Origin: Aquimarina sp. MAR_2010_214
Lineage (GTDB): Bacteria > Bacteroidota > Bacteroidia > Flavobacteriales > Flavobacteriaceae
Direction of reading: 5' to 3'
NCBI RefSeq assembly: GCF_002846555.1
Contig: NZ_PJMS01000001.1
Coordinates: 868,001 to 932,000, forward strand
DNA length: 64,000 bases
Of this stretch, positions 54,879-63,732 are shown one piece after another. The translations under genes were made by a program, and so were the position numbers. How positions within the stretch are numbered: position 1 is the first letter of the stretch; each line of letters begins with the position of its first letter. The notes beneath the pieces were generated by a model. That model searched no databases and was not told the origin of the DNA. It worked only from the letters and a program-made list of their open reading frames with translations.

Positions 54879-56459
54879 ATGGCAGAAGTGAATCCTGCTG
54901 AAGTATCAGCAATATTAAAACAACAATTATCTGGATTTGAAGCATCAGCTTCATTAGAAGAGGTAGGAACAGTATTACAAATTGGGGATGGTATCGCCAG
55001 AGTATACGGATTGTCTAATGCTCAATATGGAGAATTAGTACAGTTTGAATCTGGTTTAGAAGGTATCGTACTTAACTTAGAAGAAGATAATGTTGGGGTA
55101 GTACTTTTAGGTTCTTCGATCGAAGTTAAAGAAGGTGCAACTGTAAAACGTACACAGCGTATTGCATCGATTAACGTTGGAGAAGGAATAGTAGGTCGTG
55201 TTGTAGACACACTTGGAGCTCCTATCGATGGTAAAGGTGCAATAGAAGGTGAAACTTTCGAAATGCCATTAGAACGTAAAGCTCCTGGTGTAATTTTTCG
55301 TCAACCAGTAACCGAGCCCCTTCAAACTGGGATTAAGTCTATTGATGCAATGGTACCTGTAGGTAGAGGACAACGTGAGTTGGTAATCGGTGACCGTCAA
55401 ACTGGAAAAACAACAGTTTGTATTGATACGATCCTAAACCAAAAAGAATTTTATGATGCTGGGGAACCAGTATATTGTATATATGTTGCTATAGGGCAAA
55501 AAGCATCTACAGTAGCATTAATTGCTAAGGTACTTGAAGATAAGGGTGCAATGGCATATACTACTATCGTAGCGGCTAATGCTTCTGATCCTGCTCCAAT
55601 GCAAGTATACGCTCCATTTGCCGGTGCTGCAATCGGAGAGTATTTTCGTGATACAGGACGTCCTGCTTTAATTATCTATGATGATCTATCTAAACAAGCA
55701 GTAGCATATCGTGAAGTATCATTATTATTACGTCGTCCACCAGGTCGTGAAGCATATCCTGGAGATGTTTTCTATCTTCACTCTAGATTATTAGAGCGTT
55801 CTGCAAAAGTAATTGCTGATGATACTATTGCTAAAGATATGAATGACCTTCCTGATTCTTTAAAAGATAAAGTAAAAGGTGGTGGATCATTAACAGCATT
55901 GCCGATTATCGAAACACAGGCAGGTGACGTATCTGCATATATCCCTACAAACGTAATCTCGATTACCGATGGTCAGATATTCTTAACGTCAGATTTATTT
56001 AACTCTGGTGTACGTCCGGCGATTAACGTAGGTATCTCTGTATCTCGTGTGGGTGGAAATGCACAGATTAAATCAATGAAAAAAGTAGCAGGTACACTAA
56101 AATTAGATCAAGCACAGTTTCGTGAATTAGAAGCGTTTGCTAAGTTTGGATCTGATCTTGATGCAGCTACCTTAAATGTGATCGAAAAAGGAAAACGTAA
56201 CGTAGAGATTCTTAAGCAAGCACAAAATGACCCATATACTGTAGAAGATCAGATTGCGATCATCTATGCTGGTTCTAAGAACTTATTAAGAGATGTGCCT
56301 GTAAATAAAATAAAAGAATTTGAAAGTGACTATATAGAATATCTTAATGCAAAGCATAGAGATACACTAGACACTTTAAAAGCAGGAAAATTAACAGACG
56401 AGGTAATCGATGTGTTAATGGCAGCTTGTAAAGAAATTTCAGCAAAATATAAAAACTAG
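54879..56459 (+). CDS. atpA: ATP synthase F1 subunit alpha
   Basis: This 526-residue protein starts [17 protein letters not shown]. It has the P-loop GDRQTGKT at 171-178, the family signature [14 protein letters not shown] and [32 protein letters not shown]. It binds nucleotide at non-catalytic sites of F1. The length is normal (the family is about 500-530). Confidence 0.97.
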   Translation: MAEVNPAEVSAILKQQLSGFEASASLEEVGTVLQIGDGIARVYGLSNAQYGELVQFESGLEGIVLNLEEDNVGVVLLGSSIEVKEGATVKRTQRIASINVGEGIVGRVVDTLGAPIDGKGAIEGETFEMPLERKAPGVIFRQPVTEPLQTGIKSIDAMVPVGRGQRELVIGDRQTGKTTVCIDTILNQKEFYDAGEPVYCIYVAIGQKASTVALIAKVLEDKGAMAYTTIVAANASDPAPMQVYAPFAGAAIGEYFRDTGRPALIIYDDLSKQAVAYREVSLLLRRPPGREAYPGDVFYLHSRLLERSAKVIADDTIAKDMNDLPDSLKDKVKGGGSLTALPIIETQAGDVSAYIPTNVISITDGQIFLTSDLFNSGVRPAINVGISVSRVGGNAQIKSMKKVAGTLKLDQAQFRELEAFAKFGSDLDAATLNVIEKGKRNVEILKQAQNDPYTVEDQIAIIYAGSKNLLRDVPVNKIKEFESDYIEYLNAKHRDTLDTLKAGKLTDEVIDVLMAACKEISAKYKN

Positions 56460-56502
56460 TATTAAGTACAGCGTATTAGAATCTAATACGCTGTACTTAA
56501 TA
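56460..56502 (+). promoter_or_regulatory. 21-bp perfect inverted repeat between atpA and atpG
   Basis: Arms 56460-56480 and 56482-56502 pair perfectly around a single base (loop effectively 3 or more). It begins at the last base of the atpA stop region and has no T-run, so it is an attenuator or mRNA stability element rather than a classic terminator. Below it lies a small repetitive stretch (ACTACT...CAATACTCAATACT, about 56545-56575). Confidence 0.7.
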
Positions 56503-56581
56503 AAATAAAGTTTACTATTTAGAATGGTATTGATCTAGAAGGTACTCACTACTAACTACTCAATACTCAATACTAAGAAAA

Positions 56582-57445
56582 ATGGCAAATTTAAAAGAAT
56601 TACGTAGTAGAATTACCTCTGTATCATCAACGATGCAAATTACCAGTGCCATGAAAATGGTATCTGCTGCAAAGTTGAATAAGGCACAGATGGCGATTAC
56701 TGCAATGCGTCCTTATGCAAATAAACTTACCGAACTACTGCAAAACTTGAGTGCTTCACTAGAAGGAGATAGTGCTAGTACATATTCAGAACAGCGCGAA
56801 GTGAATAAAGTATTAGTTGTTGCTATAGCTTCTAATCGTGGTTTAGCTGGAGCTTTTAACTCTAATATTGTTAAGGCTTCAAAAGAGTTATATGGAAATG
56901 TGTATTCTGGAAAGCAAGTTGACTTTGTTACTATTGGTAAAAAAGTGAATGATATTATTTCTAAAACACATACTGTAGTTGCAAATAAGAATGAAGTTTA
57001 TGATGATCTTACATTTGCTAATGTCGCTGCTATTGCAGAAGAATTGATGGAGTACTTTAATAGCGGTTCTTATGATAAGATTGTAGTTGTGTATAACAAG
57101 TTTAAAAATGCCGCTACACAAGAGGTTATAACAGAGCAATTTTTGCCAATTGTACCAATCGCTGGAGAAGCTGCTAATACAAATGTGGATTACATATTTG
57201 AACCTTCAAAAGAGGAGATTGTAGAACAATTAATTCCTAAGTCACTTAAAACACAATTGTATAAAGCAATACGTGATTCATTTGCATCAGAGCATGGTGC
57301 CCGTATGACAGCAATGCATAAGGCAACCGATAATGCAACTGAACTTAGAGATGCGCTTAAACTGTCATATAACAAAGCAAGACAAGCTTCTATCACCAAT
57401 GAAATCCTTGAGATCGTAGGTGGTGCCGAAGCCTTGAATAATTAG
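56582..57445 (+). CDS. atpG: ATP synthase F1 subunit gamma
   Basis: This 287-residue protein starts MANLKELRSRITSVSSTMQITSAMKMVSAAKL and ends RQASITNEILEIVGGAEAL, the two ends of the gamma coiled coil that rotates inside F1. It is the last gene of this atp operon. AtpD and atpC are not here; in this group they usually sit in a second operon. Confidence 0.97.
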   Translation: MANLKELRSRITSVSSTMQITSAMKMVSAAKLNKAQMAITAMRPYANKLTELLQNLSASLEGDSASTYSEQREVNKVLVVAIASNRGLAGAFNSNIVKASKELYGNVYSGKQVDFVTIGKKVNDIISKTHTVVANKNEVYDDLTFANVAAIAEELMEYFNSGSYDKIVVVYNKFKNAATQEVITEQFLPIVPIAGEAANTNVDYIFEPSKEEIVEQLIPKSLKTQLYKAIRDSFASEHGARMTAMHKATDNATELRDALKLSYNKARQASITNEILEIVGGAEALNN

Positions 57446-57468
57446 AAGATACTTTTCTAAAATATACC

Positions 57469-57498
57469 AAAACCTCATAAGAAAACTTATGAGGTTTT
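57469..57498. terminator. Intrinsic terminator after atpG (13-bp stem)
   Basis: Arms 57469-57481 and 57486-57498 pair perfectly around AAAA, flanked by A and T runs, so the stem works for both strands. It separates atpG from the convergent gene ending at 57525. Confidence 0.92.
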
Positions 57499-57524
57499 TT
57501 ATTGTTTTAAAATAATGTCATCTA

Positions 57525-60362
57525 TTAGTTAATAATAATCTTTTGATGATAAATATTTTTGTTTGTAGATATAGTAATTAAATATAGCCCTAGATTATTT
57601 GTATTTATTCTTATAACACTAGTATTGTTTAAATAATCAATGCCAATATCAATTTCTTTTCCACTAGAATCATACACTCTAACCTTATTAATCGTCTCAT
57701 TTTCGTTTACTAATATATTTAAAACACCATTTGTTGGGTTAGGGTGTATCTTTATGTTTTTATCGAATTTGTGGTTATTTGATGTTGATTTTGTAGACAC
57801 TTTGTTGTTTCCTGAGACACTCTGTTTATTAGAGTCATTGCAACCGTCCCACCAGCCTATTTGACCAGTAAAGTCAAATTCTGTTGTATTACTATTTGAA
57901 ACCCATACATGAGCTTTTGTATCATTTTCATCATACCGACTTAGACCCACGATATCTTCTGCGCCATTATTATCAAAATTACCGCTTGTTATTCTTCCGG
58001 TAATTGTTTTAGCATCATAACTTGTGGTATTCCACCAACCACTGGAGCCTTTGTCATAAGAGAAACCACCACCGTTAAATTTCCAGAAATGAATATTTCC
58101 AGAAGAATTGCCATTGTCATAAAAGGCGGCAATTTCATCTCTGTTGTGTGAATGGTTATAAAAGTTTCCACTAACTACTCTTCCAGTAATTTGATTAGCA
58201 TCATATCCACTATTTGGATTCCACCAACCGTTAGAACCATTAGAATACGTGAAATTTGATCCATTATATTTCCAAACATGAATTACAGAGTTTCCATTTC
58301 CATTATCATAGAAAGCAGCAATTTCATCGGTATTATTGCCATCAAAATCACCACTAACTACTCTTCCAGTAATTTGATTAGCATCATATCCACTATTTGG
58401 ATTCCACCAGCCTCCTGAACCTTTATAGCTAAGGGAGCTTCCATTAGATTTCCAGACATGAATCACAGAGTTTCCATTACCGTTGTCATAAAAAGCCGCT
58501 ATGTCATCTTTAAAAGTATCTCCATCAAAGTCACCACTAACAACTCTTCCTGATACTTTGTCAGAATCATATCCATTAGTGTTCCACCAGCCATTAGAGC
58601 CGGCATATAAGAATTCTCCTCCATTAGATTTCCAAACGTGAATAGTTGTTTCGTAGGTTCCGGTTTTGTAGAACGCTGCAATATCATCTTCATACCCATC
58701 ATTATCAAAATCTCCAACAACTACACGATCTGTAATATTGTTAGAGTTATACCATGAAGGACTTTGCCACCAACCATTACTTCCTTGGTACTCTAGGGAT
58801 TCATTATTTGATTTCCAGACATTAATTTTGGTAAGACCATTTTGATAGTAAAAAAATGCTGCAATATCATCTTTATATCCATCATTATCAAAATCTCCAC
58901 TCACCACTTTACCTGTGATTTCAGAAGCATTAAATCCTGCCTCTATATAGTTTGGACGTGTCCATGAAAGTACAGAGGTGTTATTACTTACTGCATTTAA
59001 ATAATTTGTATAATAACCGACGGCATTCATATGTTCAGGTTCATTTGAACTTAATTCTTTAGCAAAACAATTGGCAATATTTTTTAGATGGTTGAGATCT
59101 TGTGCGGAGTAATGTTCACTATCTTTTCCATAATATGTAAGTAATACAATTGGTTCTATATAGGATCCTGCTCCACCTCTTGAATTAGTGTTACTAAAAA
59201 CATAAAAATCAGAATGCTCTAATATTCCAGTATTTGTTGGGTGATCTTTTACCCACCATTCTTTTAATCTTTTTTTGGAACTATCGTACTCATTCACTCT
59301 GTATGTAGTAACATGATTTATTGCTCTATTAATTGTATTAACTACCTCTTTTTTGAAAACTGAATATTGTTCTGGAATAATATCAAATACTTCGACGAGC
59401 CCTCTTATTATTAACATATGATATCCGATTTTGGTGTCATGATAGGCTTCAGTAACTTTTTGGTCATTCTGTTTTATGTCGTCAATACCTCCGGTAAACC
59501 ACACGCCTTTATTAATGGTAGAGGTTTTGTCTTGGCTATCAATTAGTTGTTGAGTTAGTACATAGATTAATGATAAATATTTACAGTCTAGGGTTGCTTT
59601 ATATGCAGAACTTAATCCCCAAATGGTAAGCCCTTTTCCGTTAGAATTAACCATGGATTGCGCAATGTTTTTTTCATCACGAGTTAACCAATCGGAAGCT
59701 TTAACTATGGCATTATAAACTTCTGTTCGCTTATAATTGTATCCTGATAAGTAATACTCGGATAATAACCTCAAAGCAAAAGCAGTGGTATATGCATCTT
59801 CCGCATTTTTGTAATATTCTGCGACACTGAATTGAGATTCTCTATTAATATGAGCTATAAATCCTCCTCCTAGGCTATTTTGTTGTGGATCTGGTTTTAC
59901 TTGTTGATCTAAAAGATAATCGATACCATCTTTTACAAATTCTATTTGGGTTGGATCATTAGTATGTAAATACGCCTGTAAGTGACCACGAGAAAATTTA
60001 CTTGTTTCTCTAGGTAAGGGATGACATCCCCAAAATTTACCTTTACTTTCCTCTTCATTTACAAAGTTATCTTCTGCATTTTGAATTTCAGGATAATAAT
60101 ACCCTCTTCCCCATGCTCCTAATGGCCAGTTTACTGATGTTTCAGTTATCCAAGGTGAGGAATTCATAAGTTGTATTTTTTTTAGCCCTCTTAAGGCATT
60201 ACTTCCAGATTTTAATAAATCAAAGTCTTGTGGGCTAAAAGTAACTTTAGAATATGTCTCGCTAAGATTAGCAATAGTTACATCTTGCGCGAAAACAGAA
60301 ATATTAATCATAAAAAGAAGAAATATTCTGGTATTGCGATTTAAAAAAGATTGTTGTTTCAT
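57525..60362 (-). CDS. T9SS-exported protein: toroid-like domain, six FG-GAP/VCBS-like repeats
   Basis: This 945-residue protein has a signal peptide (IFLLFMINISVFAQ, cleavage after about 25). Residues about 40-475 form a helical domain with alternating segments such as YTTAFALRLLSEYYLSGY and YHMLIIRGLVEVFD, which resembles an (alpha/alpha) toroid of sugar-degrading enzymes. Residues about 480-845 are six repeats of about 60 residues (VVSGDFDNDGYKDDIAAF, IHVWKSNG, GSNGWW), like FG-GAP/VCBS repeats with D-x-D-x-D metal loops. The end (HPNPTNGVLNILV ... LYLITISTNKNIYHQKIIIN) is a type A sorting domain for T9SS. A surface or secreted polysaccharide-acting enzyme is likely; no catalytic residues are assigned. 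Confidence 0.8.
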   Translation of the reverse strand: MKQQSFLNRNTRIFLLFMINISVFAQDVTIANLSETYSKVTFSPQDFDLLKSGSNALRGLKKIQLMNSSPWITETSVNWPLGAWGRGYYYPEIQNAEDNFVNEEESKGKFWGCHPLPRETSKFSRGHLQAYLHTNDPTQIEFVKDGIDYLLDQQVKPDPQQNSLGGGFIAHINRESQFSVAEYYKNAEDAYTTAFALRLLSEYYLSGYNYKRTEVYNAIVKASDWLTRDEKNIAQSMVNSNGKGLTIWGLSSAYKATLDCKYLSLIYVLTQQLIDSQDKTSTINKGVWFTGGIDDIKQNDQKVTEAYHDTKIGYHMLIIRGLVEVFDIIPEQYSVFKKEVVNTINRAINHVTTYRVNEYDSSKKRLKEWWVKDHPTNTGILEHSDFYVFSNTNSRGGAGSYIEPIVLLTYYGKDSEHYSAQDLNHLKNIANCFAKELSSNEPEHMNAVGYYTNYLNAVSNNTSVLSWTRPNYIEAGFNASEITGKVVSGDFDNDGYKDDIAAFFYYQNGLTKINVWKSNNESLEYQGSNGWWQSPSWYNSNNITDRVVVGDFDNDGYEDDIAAFYKTGTYETTIHVWKSNGGEFLYAGSNGWWNTNGYDSDKVSGRVVSGDFDGDTFKDDIAAFYDNGNGNSVIHVWKSNGSSLSYKGSGGWWNPNSGYDANQITGRVVSGDFDGNNTDEIAAFYDNGNGNSVIHVWKYNGSNFTYSNGSNGWWNPNSGYDANQITGRVVSGNFYNHSHNRDEIAAFYDNGNSSGNIHFWKFNGGGFSYDKGSSGWWNTTSYDAKTITGRITSGNFDNNGAEDIVGLSRYDENDTKAHVWVSNSNTTEFDFTGQIGWWDGCNDSNKQSVSGNNKVSTKSTSNNHKFDKNIKIHPNPTNGVLNILVNENETINKVRVYDSSGKEIDIGIDYLNNTSVIRINTNNLGLYLITISTNKNIYHQKIIIN
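57835..58925 (-). repeat. Six tandem coding repeats (about 175-185 bp each)
   Basis: The six units encode the FG-GAP/VCBS-like modules. The third and fourth units are nearly identical in DNA over long stretches (for example around 58170-58290 and 58350-58470), while the outer ones have drifted. This points to recent unit duplication or gene conversion, and unit number may vary between strains. Confidence 0.8.
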
Positions 60363-60759
60363 TATATAAACGGTATAGATTTTTAATTGAAATTTTATTT
60401 AAAATACAACCACACTATTATCTAAATCAGTAGTCTCTATTCTAAAAAAATGATATAGTTGAATATATATGTAGTAGCGAGACAAAATGTTACCTAAATC
60501 CAGACAATTTTGAGTTGATTTCATATTTATAAAAAATTAAGATTTTTACTTTTTCATATTAAGAAAACTCCTAACTATGCAATAAAACATATAAGATTTT
60601 TAATCAAAAATAGATTTTTTTTAACTTGACAGCTCTTATAACCATAAATTATAGTGAATTATATTATCATAATTCATTAATGTACTGCTATTAGACTTTA
60701 ATGTATTAATTTCACTTTTGGCATTTGTTTTGTTTATAATATCAAAAATCTATGGAAAG
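60363..60759. other. Divergent intergenic region of about 400 bases, AT-rich
   Basis: It lies between the T9SS cargo gene (- strand) and a lipoprotein gene (+ strand). I see no reading frame of note and no strong -7 box; TTTTGG at 60715-60720 has a TTT about 20 bases upstream but lacks the TA. No hairpin stands out. Confidence 0.3.
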
Positions 60760-61257
60760 ATGAATTTAAAAATGATATATAGTGTTATAGGCGTTTTATT
60801 CCTACTTATAACTTGCACACAATGTGCCAGCAGTCAACAAATAGATATGAAAACTCCGATAGAGCTTAAAGATGTTTATTTTCAGAAATGGATAGCTGGG
60901 GTCGAAGGTGGCGGTTCTGGTTTTATGTTGTATATAGAAGTTAATGAGAAACCAGATGTACAATTAGAACATGCATATTTTAAAGGAAAAAAGATAGAAC
61001 TGAGACATAAAACCAATGAACTTGTATATGTAGGTCATCATACGTATCCATCTAGAAAACAGGATTTGAGTATGAGCGATGATCCCAAAGAGGAATTTAA
61101 GAACCAATTACCAGTAGTTGAAGAAAAACCTCCTTTCGAACTTAAAGATAATGAGTGCATTGTTGCGTATACCAAAAATGGTAAAAAAGGATATTTTAAA
61201 TTAAATAATGTACCCGAAAAAGAATTGCAAGCGTATCCGACCAGAAACAATCAGTAA
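60760..61257 (+). CDS. Small lipoprotein of unknown function
   Basis: This 165-residue protein from ATG 60760 has a lipoprotein-like start (MIYSVIGVLFLLITCTQCASSQQ, two possible lipid Cys). The mature part reads LKDVYFQKWIAGVEGGGSG, YFKGKKIELRH and VEEKPPFELKDNECIVAYTKNGKKGYFKLNNVPE. Similar proteins seem common in Flavobacteriia, but no function is known. A longer TTG start at 60718 would put residues before the signal and is less likely. Confidence 0.7.
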   Translation: MNLKMIYSVIGVLFLLITCTQCASSQQIDMKTPIELKDVYFQKWIAGVEGGGSGFMLYIEVNEKPDVQLEHAYFKGKKIELRHKTNELVYVGHHTYPSRKQDLSMSDDPKEEFKNQLPVVEEKPPFELKDNECIVAYTKNGKKGYFKLNNVPEKELQAYPTRNNQ

Positions 61258-61332
61258 ATTGTATTGCTGTACTATTGGAAATTGTAAAGAAAAACTAGTC
61301 ATATATTGGTGTGTTTAGAGAGACAATACATA

Positions 61333-61494
61333 GAACTCATCTTGAGTAGTGGTTTTAAGCCGAAAAGTATAGCTTTTGTGCCATAATGAAGTTAATTTTT
61401 TTCAGCATAGCCTTAGCTACGTTGAAAAAAAATAGCAAAATGAGGGTGCAAAATGTGAATTTTGTAGGCAAAAGCATTACTCAAGATGAGTTCA
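61333..61494. repeat. 162-bp intergenic element bounded by a 16-bp perfect inverted repeat
   Basis: Arms 61333-61348 and 61479-61494 (GAACTCATCTTGAGTA and its complement) are perfect. Allowing wobble, they extend inward to about 19 bases. An inner hairpin-like core has T7CAGC and GTTGA8 around 61396-61430. No reading frame is present. It fills most of the 304-base gap 61258-61561. A miniature inverted-repeat element or a structured RNA is possible. Confidence 0.6.
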
Positions 61495-61561
61495 TAAACT
61501 AGAAACACTACTTTTTTGAATAAAAGAGAATAATTCAACACTATAAATTTATAAATAGAAA

Positions 61562-63436
61562 ATGAAAAAAGTAATTACCTTATTGGTGTGTGCAATACTA
61601 TTGTTAGGAAGTTGTGCCGATACTAAAAAAGAAAAAATAGAATTGAAACAGGAAACTTCTTTACCTAAGTATGAAGAAGAACCACATTCTTTCGCGCAGC
61701 CAAATAAAGCAGTAATAAAACATTTGGATTTAGATATAGATGTCGATTTTGAAAAAGAAATCATTAAAGGAAGTGCTACGTATCAAATAGAAAACAACAA
61801 TGCTTCAGAAATAGTTTTGGATGTTAAATTTTTGGAAATTGAGAACGTACAGGCAGATGGAGTTGATACCGATTTTTTATTAGGAAATTTTGATGAATAC
61901 ATGGGGCAACCGCTAAAAATTGATATTCAAAAAACCACAAAAACGATAACAATTCAATATAAAACCACCAATAAAACCGAAGCATTACAATGGTTAAGCC
62001 CACAACAAACAGCTGATAAAACACACCCTTTCTTGTTTACTCAGGGACAAGCAATATTGACTAGAACCTGGATTCCCATACAAGATAGTCCGCAGATTAG
62101 AATAACGTATAATGCTACAGTAAGTGTTCCGTCAGATTTGATGGCAGTAATGAGTGCAGAAAACCCAAAAGAGAAAACAGAAAATGGAGAGTATCAATTT
62201 AAAATGAAACAACCTATCTCCCCGTATCTGATTGCACTAGCAGTTGGGGATATTGAGTATAAGGCGATTAGTGACAGAACTGGGGTCTATGCTGAGAAAT
62301 CTATGGTAGATGCTGTTCATAATGAGTTTTCAGATATGGAAAAAATGGTTGTTGCGGCCGAAAAATTATATGGAAAATATGCTTGGGAGCAATTTGATGT
62401 GATCGTATTACCACCAAGTTTTCCTTTTGGAGGAATGGAAAACCCACGCCTGACTTTTGCTACCCCTACACTAATAGCAGGAGATAAAAGCTTAACATCT
62501 GTTATAGCACATGAATTGGCACATTCCTGGTCAGGGAATTTGGTTACTAATTCAACCTGGGATGATTTTTGGCTTAATGAGGGATTTACGGTTTATTTTG
62601 AAACCCGTATAATGGAAGAATTGTATGGAGTAGATAGGGCAAATATGTTAGCATTAATTAGTAGACAAAGTTTAGATGATGAAATAGAGAGTTTTAAAGC
62701 AACACCAGATGAGACTAAATTAAAACTGAACTTAAAAGGACGAAATCCTGATGATGGTATGAATAGTATTGCCTATGAAAAAGGATACTTGTTTTTAAGA
62801 ACATTGGAAGAAACAGCGGGACGTGAAAAATTCGATAAATTCCTTAACAATTACTTTCAAACACATGCCTTCTCTACTATCAGTACAGAGAAATTCATTG
62901 TTTTTTTGAATGAAAATTTATTGATTAAAGACGATATTAAGTTTAATGCTGAAGAGTGGATTTATAAAGCAGGTGTTCCAGATAATCAAGCAGTTGCAAA
63001 ATCTGATAAATTTGATAAAGTCTTAGAAGCGTTAACGCAATTTATTGCAAATAATAAAGTAGATGTAAAAATTACCGAAAATTGGACAACTCAGGAATGG
63101 GTGTATTTTGTTCGCAATTTTCCAAAAGATATAAACAAAAAACATTTAGCAATGTTTGATAAAACTTTTAATCTAACAAATGCTACCAATTCTTATATTG
63201 CAATGGTTTGGTATGAGCAATCAATAAATCATGATTACCGTGGTAATAATGTAGATAAAAAAATTGAAGATTTTCTTATTACTGTTGGACGTCGTTGGTA
63301 TGTTTCTACTATTTTTAAAGCCTATCAACGAAACAATAAAACAAAAGAAGCATTACTTATTTATGAGAAAGCACGACCAAACTATCATTCTGTGACTATA
63401 AATACTATTGATGATATTTTAGGTGTTAAGAAGTAA
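61562..63436 (+). CDS. M1-family aminopeptidase, lipoprotein
   Basis: This 624-residue lipoprotein (ILLLGSCADTKKEK, Cys18) has the M1 zinc motif HELAH at 317-321 with Glu340 (WLNEGF) and the exopeptidase motif GGMEN at 290-294. The C-terminal helical domain (from about 480) is of the leukotriene A4 hydrolase type. It probably trims amino-terminal residues from peptides in the periplasm or on the surface. Length and motifs are normal. Confidence 0.93.
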   Translation: MKKVITLLVCAILLLGSCADTKKEKIELKQETSLPKYEEEPHSFAQPNKAVIKHLDLDIDVDFEKEIIKGSATYQIENNNASEIVLDVKFLEIENVQADGVDTDFLLGNFDEYMGQPLKIDIQKTTKTITIQYKTTNKTEALQWLSPQQTADKTHPFLFTQGQAILTRTWIPIQDSPQIRITYNATVSVPSDLMAVMSAENPKEKTENGEYQFKMKQPISPYLIALAVGDIEYKAISDRTGVYAEKSMVDAVHNEFSDMEKMVVAAEKLYGKYAWEQFDVIVLPPSFPFGGMENPRLTFATPTLIAGDKSLTSVIAHELAHSWSGNLVTNSTWDDFWLNEGFTVYFETRIMEELYGVDRANMLALISRQSLDDEIESFKATPDETKLKLNLKGRNPDDGMNSIAYEKGYLFLRTLEETAGREKFDKFLNNYFQTHAFSTISTEKFIVFLNENLLIKDDIKFNAEEWIYKAGVPDNQAVAKSDKFDKVLEALTQFIANNKVDVKITENWTTQEWVYFVRNFPKDINKKHLAMFDKTFNLTNATNSYIAMVWYEQSINHDYRGNNVDKKIEDFLITVGRRWYVSTIFKAYQRNNKTKEALLIYEKARPNYHSVTINTIDDILGVKK

Positions 63437-63445
63437 TTTTTATTA

Positions 63446-63600
63446 GAGCATGTTTAAACAGAATACAAACTGAAGATGACTAGTTTAAGGTTTTGGCAAT
63501 GGTTCAAAACATAGGTTTATCGAGATAAATACTCTTTTTTGAGCCGAAGCCAAGTTCTTGAAGTATTCTTTTTCAGGAAGTAAGGTGTTTAAACATACTC
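63446..63600. repeat. 155-bp intergenic element bounded by a 15-bp inverted repeat
   Basis: GAGCATGTTTAAACA at 63446-63460 is inverted at 63586-63600 with one mismatch. The interior has an AATACT/AGTATT stem and a T6GAGCC stretch and no reading frame. It begins 9 bases after the aminopeptidase stop. Its outline is like the elements at 40094 and 61333, but the sequence is different. Confidence 0.5.
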
Positions 63601-63612
63601 TTAGTTTTTAGT

Positions 63613-63665
63613 AACGAACTCGTTTAAGTTTTTTCAATTGGCTAAAAAATTTAAACGAGTTTGTT
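63613..63665. terminator. Hairpin with a 15-bp stem after the aminopeptidase gene
   Basis: Arms 63613-63627 and 63651-63665 pair with one mismatch, and T6/A6 tracts continue the stem inward. It can terminate transcripts from either side between the aminopeptidase and flippase genes. Confidence 0.65.
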
Positions 63666-63732
63666 GGTAAGAAAAACGTGACAATACGTAAGACAAAAAA
63701 TTGTATTTTTACAACTATAAGTACACCACCAA

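Noticed and set aside
50049..57445. Loss of atpD and atpC as a deletion
   Set aside because: In Bacteroidota these two genes are normally in a separate operon, so their absence here is expected.
58170..58470. CRISPR-like repeat
   Set aside because: The repeated units are about 180 bp, in frame and encode protein modules; there are no short spacers.
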